From: Rhodanobacter sp. A1T4
GTDB lineage: Bacteria; Pseudomonadota; Gammaproteobacteria; Xanthomonadales; Rhodanobacteraceae
Length of the DNA stretch: 64,000 bases
Direction: 5' to 3'
Assembly: GCF_014207185.1 (NCBI RefSeq)
Contig: NZ_JACHCP010000014.1
Location: 1-64,000 of the forward strand
How positions within the stretch are numbered: the stretch's first letter is position 1; every line of letters starts with the position of its first letter. This document shows positions 1-8,364 of this stretch, piece by piece. Position numbers and translations under genes: made by a program. The notes below the pieces were generated by a model, which saw only the letters and a list, made by a program, of their open reading frames with translations, was not told the origin of the DNA and made no database searches.

Positions 1-168
1 TGAGGGCTCCTTACTTTCCTCGCATCGCTGACAAGGTGCGGCAAAGAAACATATATTTGCGCATAGCTCGGGGTTTTGCGTTTTTACACAGCCTCAGCCC
101 AAAGCAGACCTCGGGTAATGGCCGAAAGCGGACTCAGCGTAGCTGCATAGTCAACCGATAACGTCAGG
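1..168. other. intergenic segment at window edge
   Basis: No gene is visible between the window start and the uvrD stop. The stretch holds two similar words, AAAGCAGAC at 101-109 and AAAGCGGAC at 125-133, spaced 24 bp, and an A/T run near 80-90. I see no clear terminator hairpin for uvrD here. Confidence 0.5.
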
Positions 169-2364
169 CTACAGCGGCGTCAGATTCGCATACGCCGCTA
201 CCAGCCACTTGCTGCCGGCGCCTTCGAAATTCACTTGCAATCGTGCATGGCCGCCGCTGCCTTCGGCGCTGAGTACCACGCCTTCGCCGAAGCTGGGGTG
301 GCTTACACGTTGGCCGAGTTTGACTGGGAGTTCTTCCTGCAGCGATGACGATGGCTGGTTGAAGCGGCCCGCGTAGATCGGGCGGCTGACCTGCACGCGG
401 GGGCGTACTTCGTCGATCAATTCGGCGGGCATTTCGCCGAGGAAACGCGAGGGGCGCGCCAGCATTTCGGTGCCGTGCATACGACGCGATTCGGCGTGCG
501 TCACAAACAGTTTTTCGCGGGCGCGGGTGATGCCGACGTAAGCGAGGCGCCGCTCTTCCTCAAGCCGGCCTTCGTCGTCGACCGAGCGCTGGCTGGGAAA
601 CAGGCCTTCTTCCATGCCGACCAGAAACACGATCGGAAACTCCAGGCCCTTGGCCGAGTGCAGGGTCATCAGCTGCACACAGTCGTCCCATTTTTCGCCC
701 TGATTTTCGCCGGATTCCAGCGTGGCGTGCGACAGGAAGGCGGACAATTCGCTGAGCCCGGCCTCGATATCTTCCTGCGTCGGCTCGAAGCGGCTGGCGA
801 CATTGACCAGTTCGTCGAGATTTTCCACTCGCGCCTCACCGTTGCCGCGGCTGTCCTTTTCGTAGTGATCGCGCAGACCGGTGTGGGTGATGGCATGGTC
901 GATCTGTTCGGCAAGGGTGAACGACGCGTCGCCGTCATGCCCTGCGAAGGTCTTGGCCATCGCGTCGATCATTGCCAGAAACGCCTTCACTGCATTCTTG
1001 GCGCGACCGGCCAGCTCGCTGCCGCTGGCCAGCTCGATCAGTGCAGTTTCCCACATCGAGGTGTTGTCGCTGCGTGCGCGCTTGCGCAATGCATCGAGTG
1101 TGCGGTCACCGATGCCGCGCGGCGGCGTGTTGACCGCGCGCTCAAATGCCGCGTCGTCGTGCCGGTTAGCGGTAAGGCGTAGATACGCCAGGGCATCCTT
1201 GACCTCGGCACGCTCGAAAAAGCGCTGACCGCCGTAGACGCGATAGGGAATGTCGCGCTGGATCAGCTGCTCTTCGAAATTGCGCGACTGCGCGTTGGAG
1301 CGGTAGAGGATCGCGCAGTCCTTCGCATTGCCATGCTCAGCCACGTATTCGCGGATGCGCTCGATCACGAAACGCGCCTCGTCCTGCTCGTTGTACGCGG
1401 CATATAGCGCGATGCGCTCGCCGTCATCGCCTGCCGTCCACAGCTGCTTGCCGAGGCGGCCACCGTTGCGCGCGATCACGCTGTTGGCGGCCTTGAGAAT
1501 GTTGGAGGTGGAGCGGTAGTTCTGCTCCAGCTTGATCGTGCGTGCGCCGGGGAAGTCCTTCAGGAACTGCTGTACGTTCTCGACCTTGGCGCCGCGCCAG
1601 CCGTAGATGGCCTGGTCATCATCACCGACGACAAAAACTTGCCCGGCGCTGCCGGCGAGCACTCGGATCCACGCATACTGCAGCGTGTTGGTGTCCTGAA
1701 ATTCGTCGATCAGCAGATAGCGCCAGCGCTGCTGGTAGTGCTCCAGCACGGCAGGATTTTTCAACCATAGCTCGTGTGCGCGCAATAGCAGCTCGGCGAA
1801 GTCGACCAGGCCGGCGCGGCGGCAGGCGTCTTCATAGGCCTGGTAGATCTGCACAAAGGTGCGGGTGACCGGGTGGTTGCCGTGCTCGATACTTTCCGGG
1901 CGCTTGCCCTCGTCCTTCCAGTTGCTGATCTGCCAGCTGGCCTGACGCGGCGGGAAGCGCGCATCGTCCAGGCCCAGCCCGGCGACGACGCGTTTGACCA
2001 GCCGCAGCTGGTCGTCCGAATCGAGAATCTGGAAGGTTTCGGTCAGGCCGGCTTCGCGCCAGTGCCGGCGCAGCAGGCGATGGGCAATGCCGTGAAAGGT
2101 GCCTACGGTCAGTCCCTGCGTGCCGCCCGGGATCAGCGCATCCAGCCGCGAGCGCATTTCGCCGGCGGCCTTGTTGGTGAAGGTGACCGCGAGAATCGCC
2201 CAGGGCGGCACGCGCTCGACCTGGGTCAGCCAGCCGATACGGTGGGTGAGCACGCGGGTCTTGCCGGAGCCAGCGCCGGCCAGCACCAGATAGTGGCCAG
2301 GTGGTGCGCAGACGGCTTCGCGCTGCGCATCGTTGAGCGGGTCGATCAGGTGGGAGACATCCAT
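169..2364 (-). CDS. uvrD: ATP-dependent DNA helicase UvrD (helicase II)
   Basis: A 731-residue superfamily 1A helicase that unwinds DNA 3'-5' in nucleotide excision and mismatch repair in the cytoplasm. Walker A AGAGSGKT lies at residues 29-36, the Walker B DEFQDT at 220-225, followed by GDDDQAIYGWRGA and QNYRS motifs and a C-terminal part with the TLHSAKGLEF and YVGITRAR signatures. The tail has the Tudor-like module seen in UvrD/PcrA (VSHPSFGEGVVL). Length fits UvrD (about 720 residues in E. coli). UvrD rather than Rep is chosen because of the Tudor-like tail. The start ATG follows AGGGCGG very closely. It is transcribed away from the DUF3185 gene with a 121-bp gap. Confidence 0.95.
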   Translation of the reverse strand: MDVSHLIDPLNDAQREAVCAPPGHYLVLAGAGSGKTRVLTHRIGWLTQVERVPPWAILAVTFTNKAAGEMRSRLDALIPGGTQGLTVGTFHGIAHRLLRRHWREAGLTETFQILDSDDQLRLVKRVVAGLGLDDARFPPRQASWQISNWKDEGKRPESIEHGNHPVTRTFVQIYQAYEDACRRAGLVDFAELLLRAHELWLKNPAVLEHYQQRWRYLLIDEFQDTNTLQYAWIRVLAGSAGQVFVVGDDDQAIYGWRGAKVENVQQFLKDFPGARTIKLEQNYRSTSNILKAANSVIARNGGRLGKQLWTAGDDGERIALYAAYNEQDEARFVIERIREYVAEHGNAKDCAILYRSNAQSRNFEEQLIQRDIPYRVYGGQRFFERAEVKDALAYLRLTANRHDDAAFERAVNTPPRGIGDRTLDALRKRARSDNTSMWETALIELASGSELAGRAKNAVKAFLAMIDAMAKTFAGHDGDASFTLAEQIDHAITHTGLRDHYEKDSRGNGEARVENLDELVNVASRFEPTQEDIEAGLSELSAFLSHATLESGENQGEKWDDCVQLMTLHSAKGLEFPIVFLVGMEEGLFPSQRSVDDEGRLEEERRLAYVGITRAREKLFVTHAESRRMHGTEMLARPSRFLGEMPAELIDEVRPRVQVSRPIYAGRFNQPSSSLQEELPVKLGQRVSHPSFGEGVVLSAEGSGGHARLQVNFEGAGSKWLVAAYANLTPL

Positions 2365-2485
2365 CCGCCCTATTGTAACGGTCCGCGTCGCTGCGGGCCG
2401 TCATTACGCATACGCTGCAAAGGCAACATCCTAGGAAAAACTGCTGCATGGGCGGGAGTTTTCTGAGAGTCGAGCGTTCGCGGAT

Positions 2486-2707
2486 TCAACGTTTTTTGCT
2501 GACGAACCCACCCACCACCAGCAAGCCACCGACCACGATGCCTGCAATGCCCGCCCATTGCGGCACGGCCTTGGTGTGGGTCGCCTCGATCTTGGCGGAC
2601 CCGAGCTGCACCAGCGTGTCAGTCTGCTTGTAACTGCCGTTGCCCAGCGTGACCCAGATGCCGGCGACCAGCAGAATGATGCCGACGATGATCAGACCTG
2701 CGCGCAT
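2486..2707 (-). CDS. small inner-membrane protein, DUF3185 family
   Basis: A 73-residue protein with two hydrophobic segments, one at the N-terminus (AGLIIVGIILLVAGIWV) and one near the C-terminus (WAGIAGIVVGGLLVVGG), separated by a short polar stretch and ended by SKKR. This layout and sequence match the DUF3185 family as I remember it; the function is unknown. The ATG at 2707 is chosen over the in-frame start at 2758 because GGGAGAG stands just upstream and because it starts directly with the first membrane helix. The gene lies alone between uvrD and polA on the same strand. Confidence 0.75.
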   Translation of the reverse strand: MRAGLIIVGIILLVAGIWVTLGNGSYKQTDTLVQLGSAKIEATHTKAVPQWAGIAGIVVGGLLVVGGFVSKKR

Positions 2708-3055
2708 GAAGCTCTCCCGATGGATTGAGCCACGAGTATGCCGGACGCCCCCGTGCACAAAAAGTCCATGGCACTTACCAAGTGACCGATAAAAAAAGGC
2801 CCCGAAGGCTAGGGGGAACCTTCGGGGCCGGCCGTCACGAAACCCAGGGGAGAGGTTCGTACCGGGTGGCGGCCCAGGGAGGTAGGCACGCCGGGGATGC
2901 CGTTGCGTGCATCCGATAGATTTGAACGCGACTTGTGGGGAAAGTTTCAGAGATCGTAGAAAAAATTTATTGACGGTTCATCTGATGAGAACTGGGGTGT
3001 TTGGGTCGTTATTGTGGATAACTTCGAATTCCCGGCGTGTCCCAAAGTGAACGGA
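2708..3055. other. 348-bp gap between polA stop and DUF3185 start
   Basis: No open reading frame with coding character is seen. Read on the minus strand, the gap runs from the polA stop through an A/T-rich patch near 2955-2970 to a strong intrinsic terminator at 2829-2791. The 226 nt between polA and that terminator is long for a plain 3' untranslated region and may hold a small RNA. Other marks are a consensus DnaA 9-mer at 3013-3021 and a related word (minus strand TTTCCCCACA) near 2933-2942, probably chance. Confidence 0.5.
2791..2829 (-). terminator. rho-independent terminator downstream of polA
   Basis: A perfect 11-bp stem (GGCCCCGAAGG at 2798-2808 with CCTTCGGGGCC at 2819-2829) and a 10-nt loop. 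On the minus strand it is followed by seven T residues (2797-2791), giving a strong terminator for polA or for an RNA encoded after it. Confidence 0.9.
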
Positions 3056-5833
3056 TCAGTGCGCCTCGTCCCAGTTGTCGCCCACGCCAACATCGACCAG
3101 TAAAGGCACCGCCAGTTCCGCGGCGCCGGACATCCGCTCGATCACGGCGGCGCGCAACACATCCACTGCGTCCGCACGCACCTCGAACACCAGTTCATCG
3201 TGTACCTGCATCAGCATATGGGCGTCGTCGCGGCCTTTCAGCCATCCGGCCACGGCGATCATCGCGCGCTTGATGATGTCGGCGGCGCTGCCCTGCATCG
3301 GCGCGTTGACCGCAGCACGCTCGGCGCCTTGACGTAGTCCCTGATTGCGCGAGGTGAGGTTTTCCAGATACAGCCGTCGGCCGTAGATGGTTTCCACGTA
3401 GCCATCGCGGTGTGCCTGCTCGCGCGTGGAATCCATGTAGGCGCGCACACCGGGATAACGCGAAAAATAGCGTGCCATATAGTCGCTGGCTTCGCCCCGA
3501 TCGACGCCGAGCTGGCGCGCCAGGCCGAACGCGCTCATGCCGTACATCAGGCCGAAGTTGATCGCCTTGGCCGCGCGGCGCTGGTTGGTGGTGACATCAT
3601 CCGGCGTGACGCCGAACACTTCCGCTGCGGTGGCGCGGTGCACGTCGCCGCCTTCGTGGAACGCACGCAGCAGACCTTCGTCGCCGGACAGGTGCGCCAT
3701 GATGCGCAATTCGATCTGCGAATAGTCGGCGGCCATCACCTTCCAGCCCGGCAGCGCGATGAACGCCTGGCGGATACGCCGGCCTTCCTCGGTACGCACC
3801 GGGATGTTCTGCAGATTCGGCTCGGAAGAGGAAATGCGCCCGGTCGCCACCGATCCCTGGTGGTAGCTGGTATGCACGCGGCCGGTGCGCGGGTTGACGA
3901 TGCCGGACAGCTTGTCGGTATAGGTGGAGCGCAGCTTGGCCAGGCCGCGATAGTCCAGGATCAGTCGCGGCAGCTCGTGCGTATCGGCAATGGCCTCCAG
4001 CGCTTCCTCGTTGGTGGATGGCTGGCCAGTCGGCGTTTTCAGTTTCGCCTGCAGGCCGAGTTCATCGAACAGCACAGCCTGCAACTGCTTGGGCGAATCG
4101 AGGTTGAATTCATGCCCGGCCAGCTTGTACGACTGCTGCTGCAGTTCCAGCATGCGCTTGCCCAGCTGCTGGCTCTGCCTGCGCAGCTCGTCGCCGTCGA
4201 TCAGCACGCCGCGACGCTCCATCTCGGCCAGCACCGGCACCAGCGGGATTTCGATGTCCTGATACACCGCGCGCAGCTTGGGTTCGCTTTCCAGCTTCGG
4301 CCATAGCGCGTGATGCAGGCGCAGGGTGACATCGGCATCTTCGGCGGCATAGCGGCAGGCGGTATCCAGATCCACCTGCGAAAATGAGATCTGCTTGGCG
4401 CCCTTGCCTGCGACCTGCTCGTACTTGATGGTTTCGTAACCAAGGTACAGCCGCGCCAGTGAATCCATGTCATGTCGCGTGGCGGTGGCATTCCACACAT
4501 AGGATTCGAGCATCGAGTCGTGCTTCAGGCCTTGCACGGCAATGCCGTAATGGCTCAGCACGTTGATGTCGTATTTGGCGTGCTGGCCGAGCTTGGGCTT
4601 GTCCGCATCCTCAAAGATGGGTTTGAGCGCCGCGAGCACGGCATCGCGTGGTAACTGCGTCGGTGTGCCCGGGTAATCGTGACCGAGCGGGATATAGCAG
4701 GCCTTGCCCAGTTCCACCGCCAGGCTGACGCCGACGATTTCCGCGCGCATCGCGTCGATGCTGGTGGTCTCGGTATCGAAGGCGATCAGCTCGGCGGCCT
4801 GCAGTTTTTTCAGCCATGCATCGAACTGATCTTGCGTGGTGACCAGTTCGTATTCGCCCGGTGCCGATAGCGAAGCGTCGATGATTTCATTGGTAACAGT
4901 CGTGCCTGGAGCCACCGCGGCGCCACTTGCCGCGCTGTCCGCTGCTCGTTGCCCGTCGGGCCCGGTCGGATAGGTTGGCGATGCCTGCTCAGCCGCATCC
5001 AGATCCTTCAGCGCGGCCTTGAATCCATACCGCGTATAAAGCTCCCGCAATTGCGACGTATCCGCCTCACGTTGGGCCAGATCGGTCGGGCCAACATCCA
5101 GCGGCACGTCCAGCTTGATCGTCACCAGTTCGCGTGATAACGGCAGCTGTGGGAGCGCAGCGCGCAGGCTCTCGCCGATCTTGCCGCCGATCTTGTCGGC
5201 GTTGGCGATTACGCCATCCAGTGTGTTGTATTCGGCCAGCCACTTGGCTGCGGTCTTCGGGCCGCACTTGGGCACGCCTGGCACGTTGTCGACGGTGTCG
5301 CCGGTGAGCGTCAGAAAGTCGATGATCTGCTCCGGCCGCACGCCGAATTTTTCCATCACGCCGTCGATGTCGGTGACGGTATTGCTCATGGTGTTGATCA
5401 GGGTGACGTGCGAGCTGACCAGCTGGGCCAGATCCTTGTCACCGGTGGAGATCAGCACCTCGATGCCGAGCGCCTGGGCCTGCGTGGCCAGCGTGCCGAT
5501 CACGTCGTCGGCCTCCACGCCAGGCTCGCGCAGGATCGGGAAGCCCAGCGCCCCCACGATGGCCAGCATCGGCTCGATCTGCGCGCGCAAGTCGTCAGGC
5601 ATGGGCGGACGATTGGCCTTGTACTGGTCGTAAAGCGCATCGCGGAACGTAGGGCCGGATGCATCGCTGACGAAGGCCAGATAGTCGGGCTTGGCCTTCA
5701 GCGTGGCGCGCAGCATGTTGACCACGCCGAACAGCGCGCCGGTGGGCTCGCCGTGGTCGTTGGTCAGCGGCGGCAGCGCATGAAACGCACGGTAAAGGTA
5801 GGACGAACCGTCGATAAGAATGAGTTTGGCCAT
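3056..5833 (-). CDS. polA: DNA polymerase I
   Basis: A 925-residue family A polymerase that fills gaps and removes RNA primers. The 5'-3' exonuclease domain starts at residue 1 (LILIDGSSYLYRAFHA). The 3'-5' proofreading domain appears active: DTETTS, GQHAKYDINVL and YAAEDADVTLRLH carry the metal-binding acids. Polymerase motifs A (ADYSQIELRIMAHLSGD), B (RRAAKAINFGLMYG) and C (QVHDELVFEV) are intact. The ATG at 5833 is preferred to the one at 5863 because MAKLILIDG aligns with the E. coli start and gives nearly the same length (928 there). The divergent DUF2782 gene starts 95 bp away, an arrangement also known in Pseudomonas. Confidence 0.97.
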   Translation of the reverse strand: MAKLILIDGSSYLYRAFHALPPLTNDHGEPTGALFGVVNMLRATLKAKPDYLAFVSDASGPTFRDALYDQYKANRPPMPDDLRAQIEPMLAIVGALGFPILREPGVEADDVIGTLATQAQALGIEVLISTGDKDLAQLVSSHVTLINTMSNTVTDIDGVMEKFGVRPEQIIDFLTLTGDTVDNVPGVPKCGPKTAAKWLAEYNTLDGVIANADKIGGKIGESLRAALPQLPLSRELVTIKLDVPLDVGPTDLAQREADTSQLRELYTRYGFKAALKDLDAAEQASPTYPTGPDGQRAADSAASGAAVAPGTTVTNEIIDASLSAPGEYELVTTQDQFDAWLKKLQAAELIAFDTETTSIDAMRAEIVGVSLAVELGKACYIPLGHDYPGTPTQLPRDAVLAALKPIFEDADKPKLGQHAKYDINVLSHYGIAVQGLKHDSMLESYVWNATATRHDMDSLARLYLGYETIKYEQVAGKGAKQISFSQVDLDTACRYAAEDADVTLRLHHALWPKLESEPKLRAVYQDIEIPLVPVLAEMERRGVLIDGDELRRQSQQLGKRMLELQQQSYKLAGHEFNLDSPKQLQAVLFDELGLQAKLKTPTGQPSTNEEALEAIADTHELPRLILDYRGLAKLRSTYTDKLSGIVNPRTGRVHTSYHQGSVATGRISSSEPNLQNIPVRTEEGRRIRQAFIALPGWKVMAADYSQIELRIMAHLSGDEGLLRAFHEGGDVHRATAAEVFGVTPDDVTTNQRRAAKAINFGLMYGMSAFGLARQLGVDRGEASDYMARYFSRYPGVRAYMDSTREQAHRDGYVETIYGRRLYLENLTSRNQGLRQGAERAAVNAPMQGSAADIIKRAMIAVAGWLKGRDDAHMLMQVHDELVFEVRADAVDVLRAAVIERMSGAAELAVPLLVDVGVGDNWDEAH

Positions 5834-5927
5834 ATCCCATTCTCGCATGCGTGCGTGATCCATCGTGTTTCACAGTCGGTCAGCAGAGGCACTGCTATTC
5901 TCTGACACCCAACCTGAGGTTGCCGCC

Positions 5928-6431
5928 ATGAAATCCGCCACTCTGCTTGTTGCCGCAAGCTTTCTCCTTGCTTCAGGTCTCGCTGCTTCCGGCGCATATG
6001 CCCAGTCGGCGGCACCGGCAACCAGCGTGCTGCCGCCGCCCGGCATGAATGATCCCGGTGTCAATCAGTTGCCGCCACCTCCGAAGGTTCCTTCCGCGCC
6101 TGCACCGAAATCAGCCGGTGGCCAGAATCTGCCTGCGATGCAGGACTCTGGAACGGCCAGCGACGGCAAGCACATGACCTTGCCGGATGTCAGCTCGCAT
6201 CAGGAAGGCGAAAATGAAGTCGAGGAATACCGCCGCAGCGGCATGCTCTACATGGTGGTAGTGACGCCAAAGAATGGTATTCCGCAGAGCTATACGGTCG
6301 ATCCGGACGGCACCCGGCATATGCAGACCGGCGAAGCGCCAGTGCATCCGGCGATGTACAAGGTGCTGGAGTGGGGCAAGAGTAAGCCAGCTGAAGCAAG
6401 TTCTTCTGACTCGGCGACCGATGGCGGCTGA
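5928..6431 (+). CDS. exported DUF2782 family protein
   Basis: A 167-residue protein with a Sec signal peptide (MKSATLLVAASFLLASG..., likely cut after AYAQ), a proline-rich spacer with the repeats LPPPPKVP, and a small C-terminal domain containing EEYRRSGMLYMVVVTPKNG and YTVDPDG. This C-terminal part is the DUF2782 domain, a family usually encoded beside polA; its role is unknown. The ATG at 5928 follows a TGAGGT ribosome-binding site and begins the signal peptide, so an upstream in-frame start at 5865 is rejected. The last 15 residues are serine/acid rich and likely disordered. The 144 bp after the stop show GC-rich short inverted repeats but no U-tract terminator. Confidence 0.8.
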   Translation: MKSATLLVAASFLLASGLAASGAYAQSAAPATSVLPPPGMNDPGVNQLPPPPKVPSAPAPKSAGGQNLPAMQDSGTASDGKHMTLPDVSSHQEGENEVEEYRRSGMLYMVVVTPKNGIPQSYTVDPDGTRHMQTGEAPVHPAMYKVLEWGKSKPAEASSSDSATDGG

Positions 6432-6575
6432 GGCGAATCGCTGAAGCAATCATTGATGGGGCAGCAACGTGGTGCAATGGCTGACCGCTTGCTTTGAGCT
6501 CGGCGGTGTTCGCCGCCGTGGCGGCAATATTGATTGTTGCGCGTGATGCGGTGATTGCGCTGTCCTGAAATGAAC

Positions 6576-7286
6576 TCAACGCGTCGAGTCGAGTTCGGCG
6601 TAGTGGCGAAAGATGCCATCTTCATTGAAGGCCACTCGCCGCGGCGATGCCAGATAGAGCGCCATTTTCGGTCGCTCCGCCACCCGCTCGGCGAGTGAGT
6701 GCAAATGCGGCAGCTTGCGCCGCAGCTTTCGCATCGCGTGCGGGAATGCGTAGTGCAGTCCGCTCATGATCTGGAACAGCGACAGGTCGACATAGGAGTG
6801 TGCGGCCAGGGCTTGCCGACCGTTACCGCGCGCCAGCACGTCCTCGAAATAGCCGAGGAATTTTGGTAAACGATTCTCGCGAAAATCATCGGCGCGGCGC
6901 TTGGCTTCGGCGCGTTGATCCTTGTAGTAAAGGCCGCTGGCGATCGGGTGATGCGTGTCGTGCACTTCGGTAACCAGGTCTGCAATGGTTAGCTGCAGCT
7001 GATTCGCATAGTGCTGCGCTGCCGCTCCCGCCGGCGCCAGTTTCAGTTTTGGGCCGAGATAGAAAAGAATTGCCGCCGTCTGCGCGATCACTGTGCGGCC
7101 AACTTTCAGAAATGGCGGTGCAAACGGCAGTGCGCCGGGATGTTCGCCCTGCAGAAACGGCATGATCACGCCGTCGCCTTTCTCACGGGCGACATCGACA
7201 TAGTCGGCGCCAGCGTCCTCCAATGCCAGTCGTATGAACTCGCCGCGTCCCTGGATATCGGTCCAGTAGTAAAGCTGATAGCGCAT
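6576..7286 (-). CDS. glutathione S-transferase family protein
   Basis: A 236-residue cytosolic protein with the two-domain GST layout. The N-terminal thioredoxin-like part reads YQLYYWTDIQGRGEFIRLALEDAGADYVDV, followed by the FAPPFLKVGRTVIAQTAAIL stretch that includes the cis-proline and glutathione-contacting QTA segment; an all-helical C-terminal domain follows. The tyrosine near residue 5-6 is a candidate catalytic residue as in sigma-like GSTs; the exact class and substrate are unknown. The ATG at 7286 is chosen because GGAG lies nine bases upstream; the ATG at 7298 has no such site. It lies 63 bp behind the LysR gene on the same strand and could be co-transcribed with it. Confidence 0.85.
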   Translation of the reverse strand: MRYQLYYWTDIQGRGEFIRLALEDAGADYVDVAREKGDGVIMPFLQGEHPGALPFAPPFLKVGRTVIAQTAAILFYLGPKLKLAPAGAAAQHYANQLQLTIADLVTEVHDTHHPIASGLYYKDQRAEAKRRADDFRENRLPKFLGYFEDVLARGNGRQALAAHSYVDLSLFQIMSGLHYAFPHAMRKLRRKLPHLHSLAERVAERPKMALYLASPRRVAFNEDGIFRHYAELDSTR

Positions 7287-7349
7287 GACGATCTCCAATG
7301 GGTTGGTATCGAGGCTAGACGCGCGCGACTCAACGAAGCGTGAGCAGGG

Positions 7350-8270
7350 TCATGCCGGTTTCTTCGACGATGCGCGCCGCGTCTGCGTGAGTTGAGTCGC
7401 TATCGAACGAATCTGTGCCCAGACCAGTTCGGCCACCGGCGACAGCGAGCGGTGGCGTCGACGAATCAGGGTGATCGCGCGGCTGGCGATTGGCGTCAGC
7501 GGACGAACCACCAACTGCTCGGACGTGGGTAGCGAAAGCTGCGGAGCAATGCTGATACCGAGCCCGGCTTCGACCATTCGGAAAGCGGTATGCGTATGCC
7601 CGGTCTGCTGCACGACATTGGCCTCGATGCCGTGCATGGTCAGCTGCTGGTCGATCAGTCGCCGGCTGCCCGATGTGTGATCGAGCAGAATCAGTGGTTC
7701 GCCCTGCAGTTTCCCCCACGGCACGGTGGCAAGTTTGCCGAAGGGGTGCGTGCGATGGCAGATCAGCACAAACGGATCGTGCAGGATCGTTTCGCATTCG
7801 AAGCTCTCACGCTCGGCCGGTTCGATTGCAAGGCCAAAATCCACTTCGCCGCCGCGCACGCTGTCCAGCACCATCACCTGTGCCTGATCGTGCAGTTGAA
7901 CTGTCAGTTCGGGATAGTCGCGCGCGCAGACGGCGATGCACTGTGGCATCAGTCCGGCCGAAAGCGTCGGGACGGCGGCAACGCGCACCTTGCCGTGACG
8001 CCGCTCGCTTTCGGAGTGAACGTGGGCCAATACGCCATCGAGTTCTTCGAGTACCCGTTCCAGTGCTACCTGCAGGTAGCGACCCGCTTCGGTCAACACC
8101 ACTTCGCGCGTGTTGCGGTCGAACAGGCGTACGTCGAGTTCGCTTTCCAGATCGGTGATCTGACGGCTGATCGCTGGCTGGGTCAGGTGCAGGCTTTCGG
8201 CCGCACGGCGAAAGTGCCGCAGTTTGGCGACGGCCAGAAAAGCGCGCAGCTGGCGCAGACTGATATTCAT
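7350..8270 (-). CDS. LysR-type transcriptional regulator
   Basis: A 306-residue LTTR. The N-terminal winged helix-turn-helix (RQLRAFLAVAKLRHFRRAAE, then LHLTQPAISRQITDLE, residues about 3-62) binds DNA; residues about 90-290 form the periplasmic-binding-protein-like effector domain (KVRVAAVPTLSAGLMP, VDFGLAIEP). The gene is divergent from the symporter-hydrolase pair with a 94-bp spacer holding an inverted repeat, the usual layout for an LTTR that controls its neighbour and itself. The effector is unknown. The C-terminal tail is basic and probably unstructured. Confidence 0.92.
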   Translation of the reverse strand: MNISLRQLRAFLAVAKLRHFRRAAESLHLTQPAISRQITDLESELDVRLFDRNTREVVLTEAGRYLQVALERVLEELDGVLAHVHSESERRHGKVRVAAVPTLSAGLMPQCIAVCARDYPELTVQLHDQAQVMVLDSVRGGEVDFGLAIEPAERESFECETILHDPFVLICHRTHPFGKLATVPWGKLQGEPLILLDHTSGSRRLIDQQLTMHGIEANVVQQTGHTHTAFRMVEAGLGISIAPQLSLPTSEQLVVRPLTPIASRAITLIRRRHRSLSPVAELVWAQIRSIATQLTQTRRASSKKPA

Positions 8271-8293
8271 ACCAAAAGAGTATCAAAAGATCA

Positions 8294-8314
8294 GATAAAA
8301 CGATTTGATTTATC
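8294..8314. promoter_or_regulatory. candidate LysR-type operator
   Basis: An exact inverted repeat, GATAAA (8294-8299) and TTTATC (8309-8314) with 9 bp between, in an A/T-rich patch midway between the divergent LysR and symporter genes. Position and symmetry fit an LTTR box; no binding data can be inferred from sequence alone. Confidence 0.4.
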
Positions 8315-8364
8315 AATCTCGTCGCGTTGCAATAGCCGCCTGGACTCTTCAGGTCACCTGCGCC

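Noticed and set aside
3013..3021. Consensus DnaA box near the polA end, possible origin
   Set aside because: A single 9-mer is expected by chance in a window of this size; no box cluster, no dnaA/dnaN/gyrB genes nearby.
3410..4306. 298-codon plus-strand frame opposite polA
   Set aside because: Antisense shadow of the polymerase and exonuclease domains.
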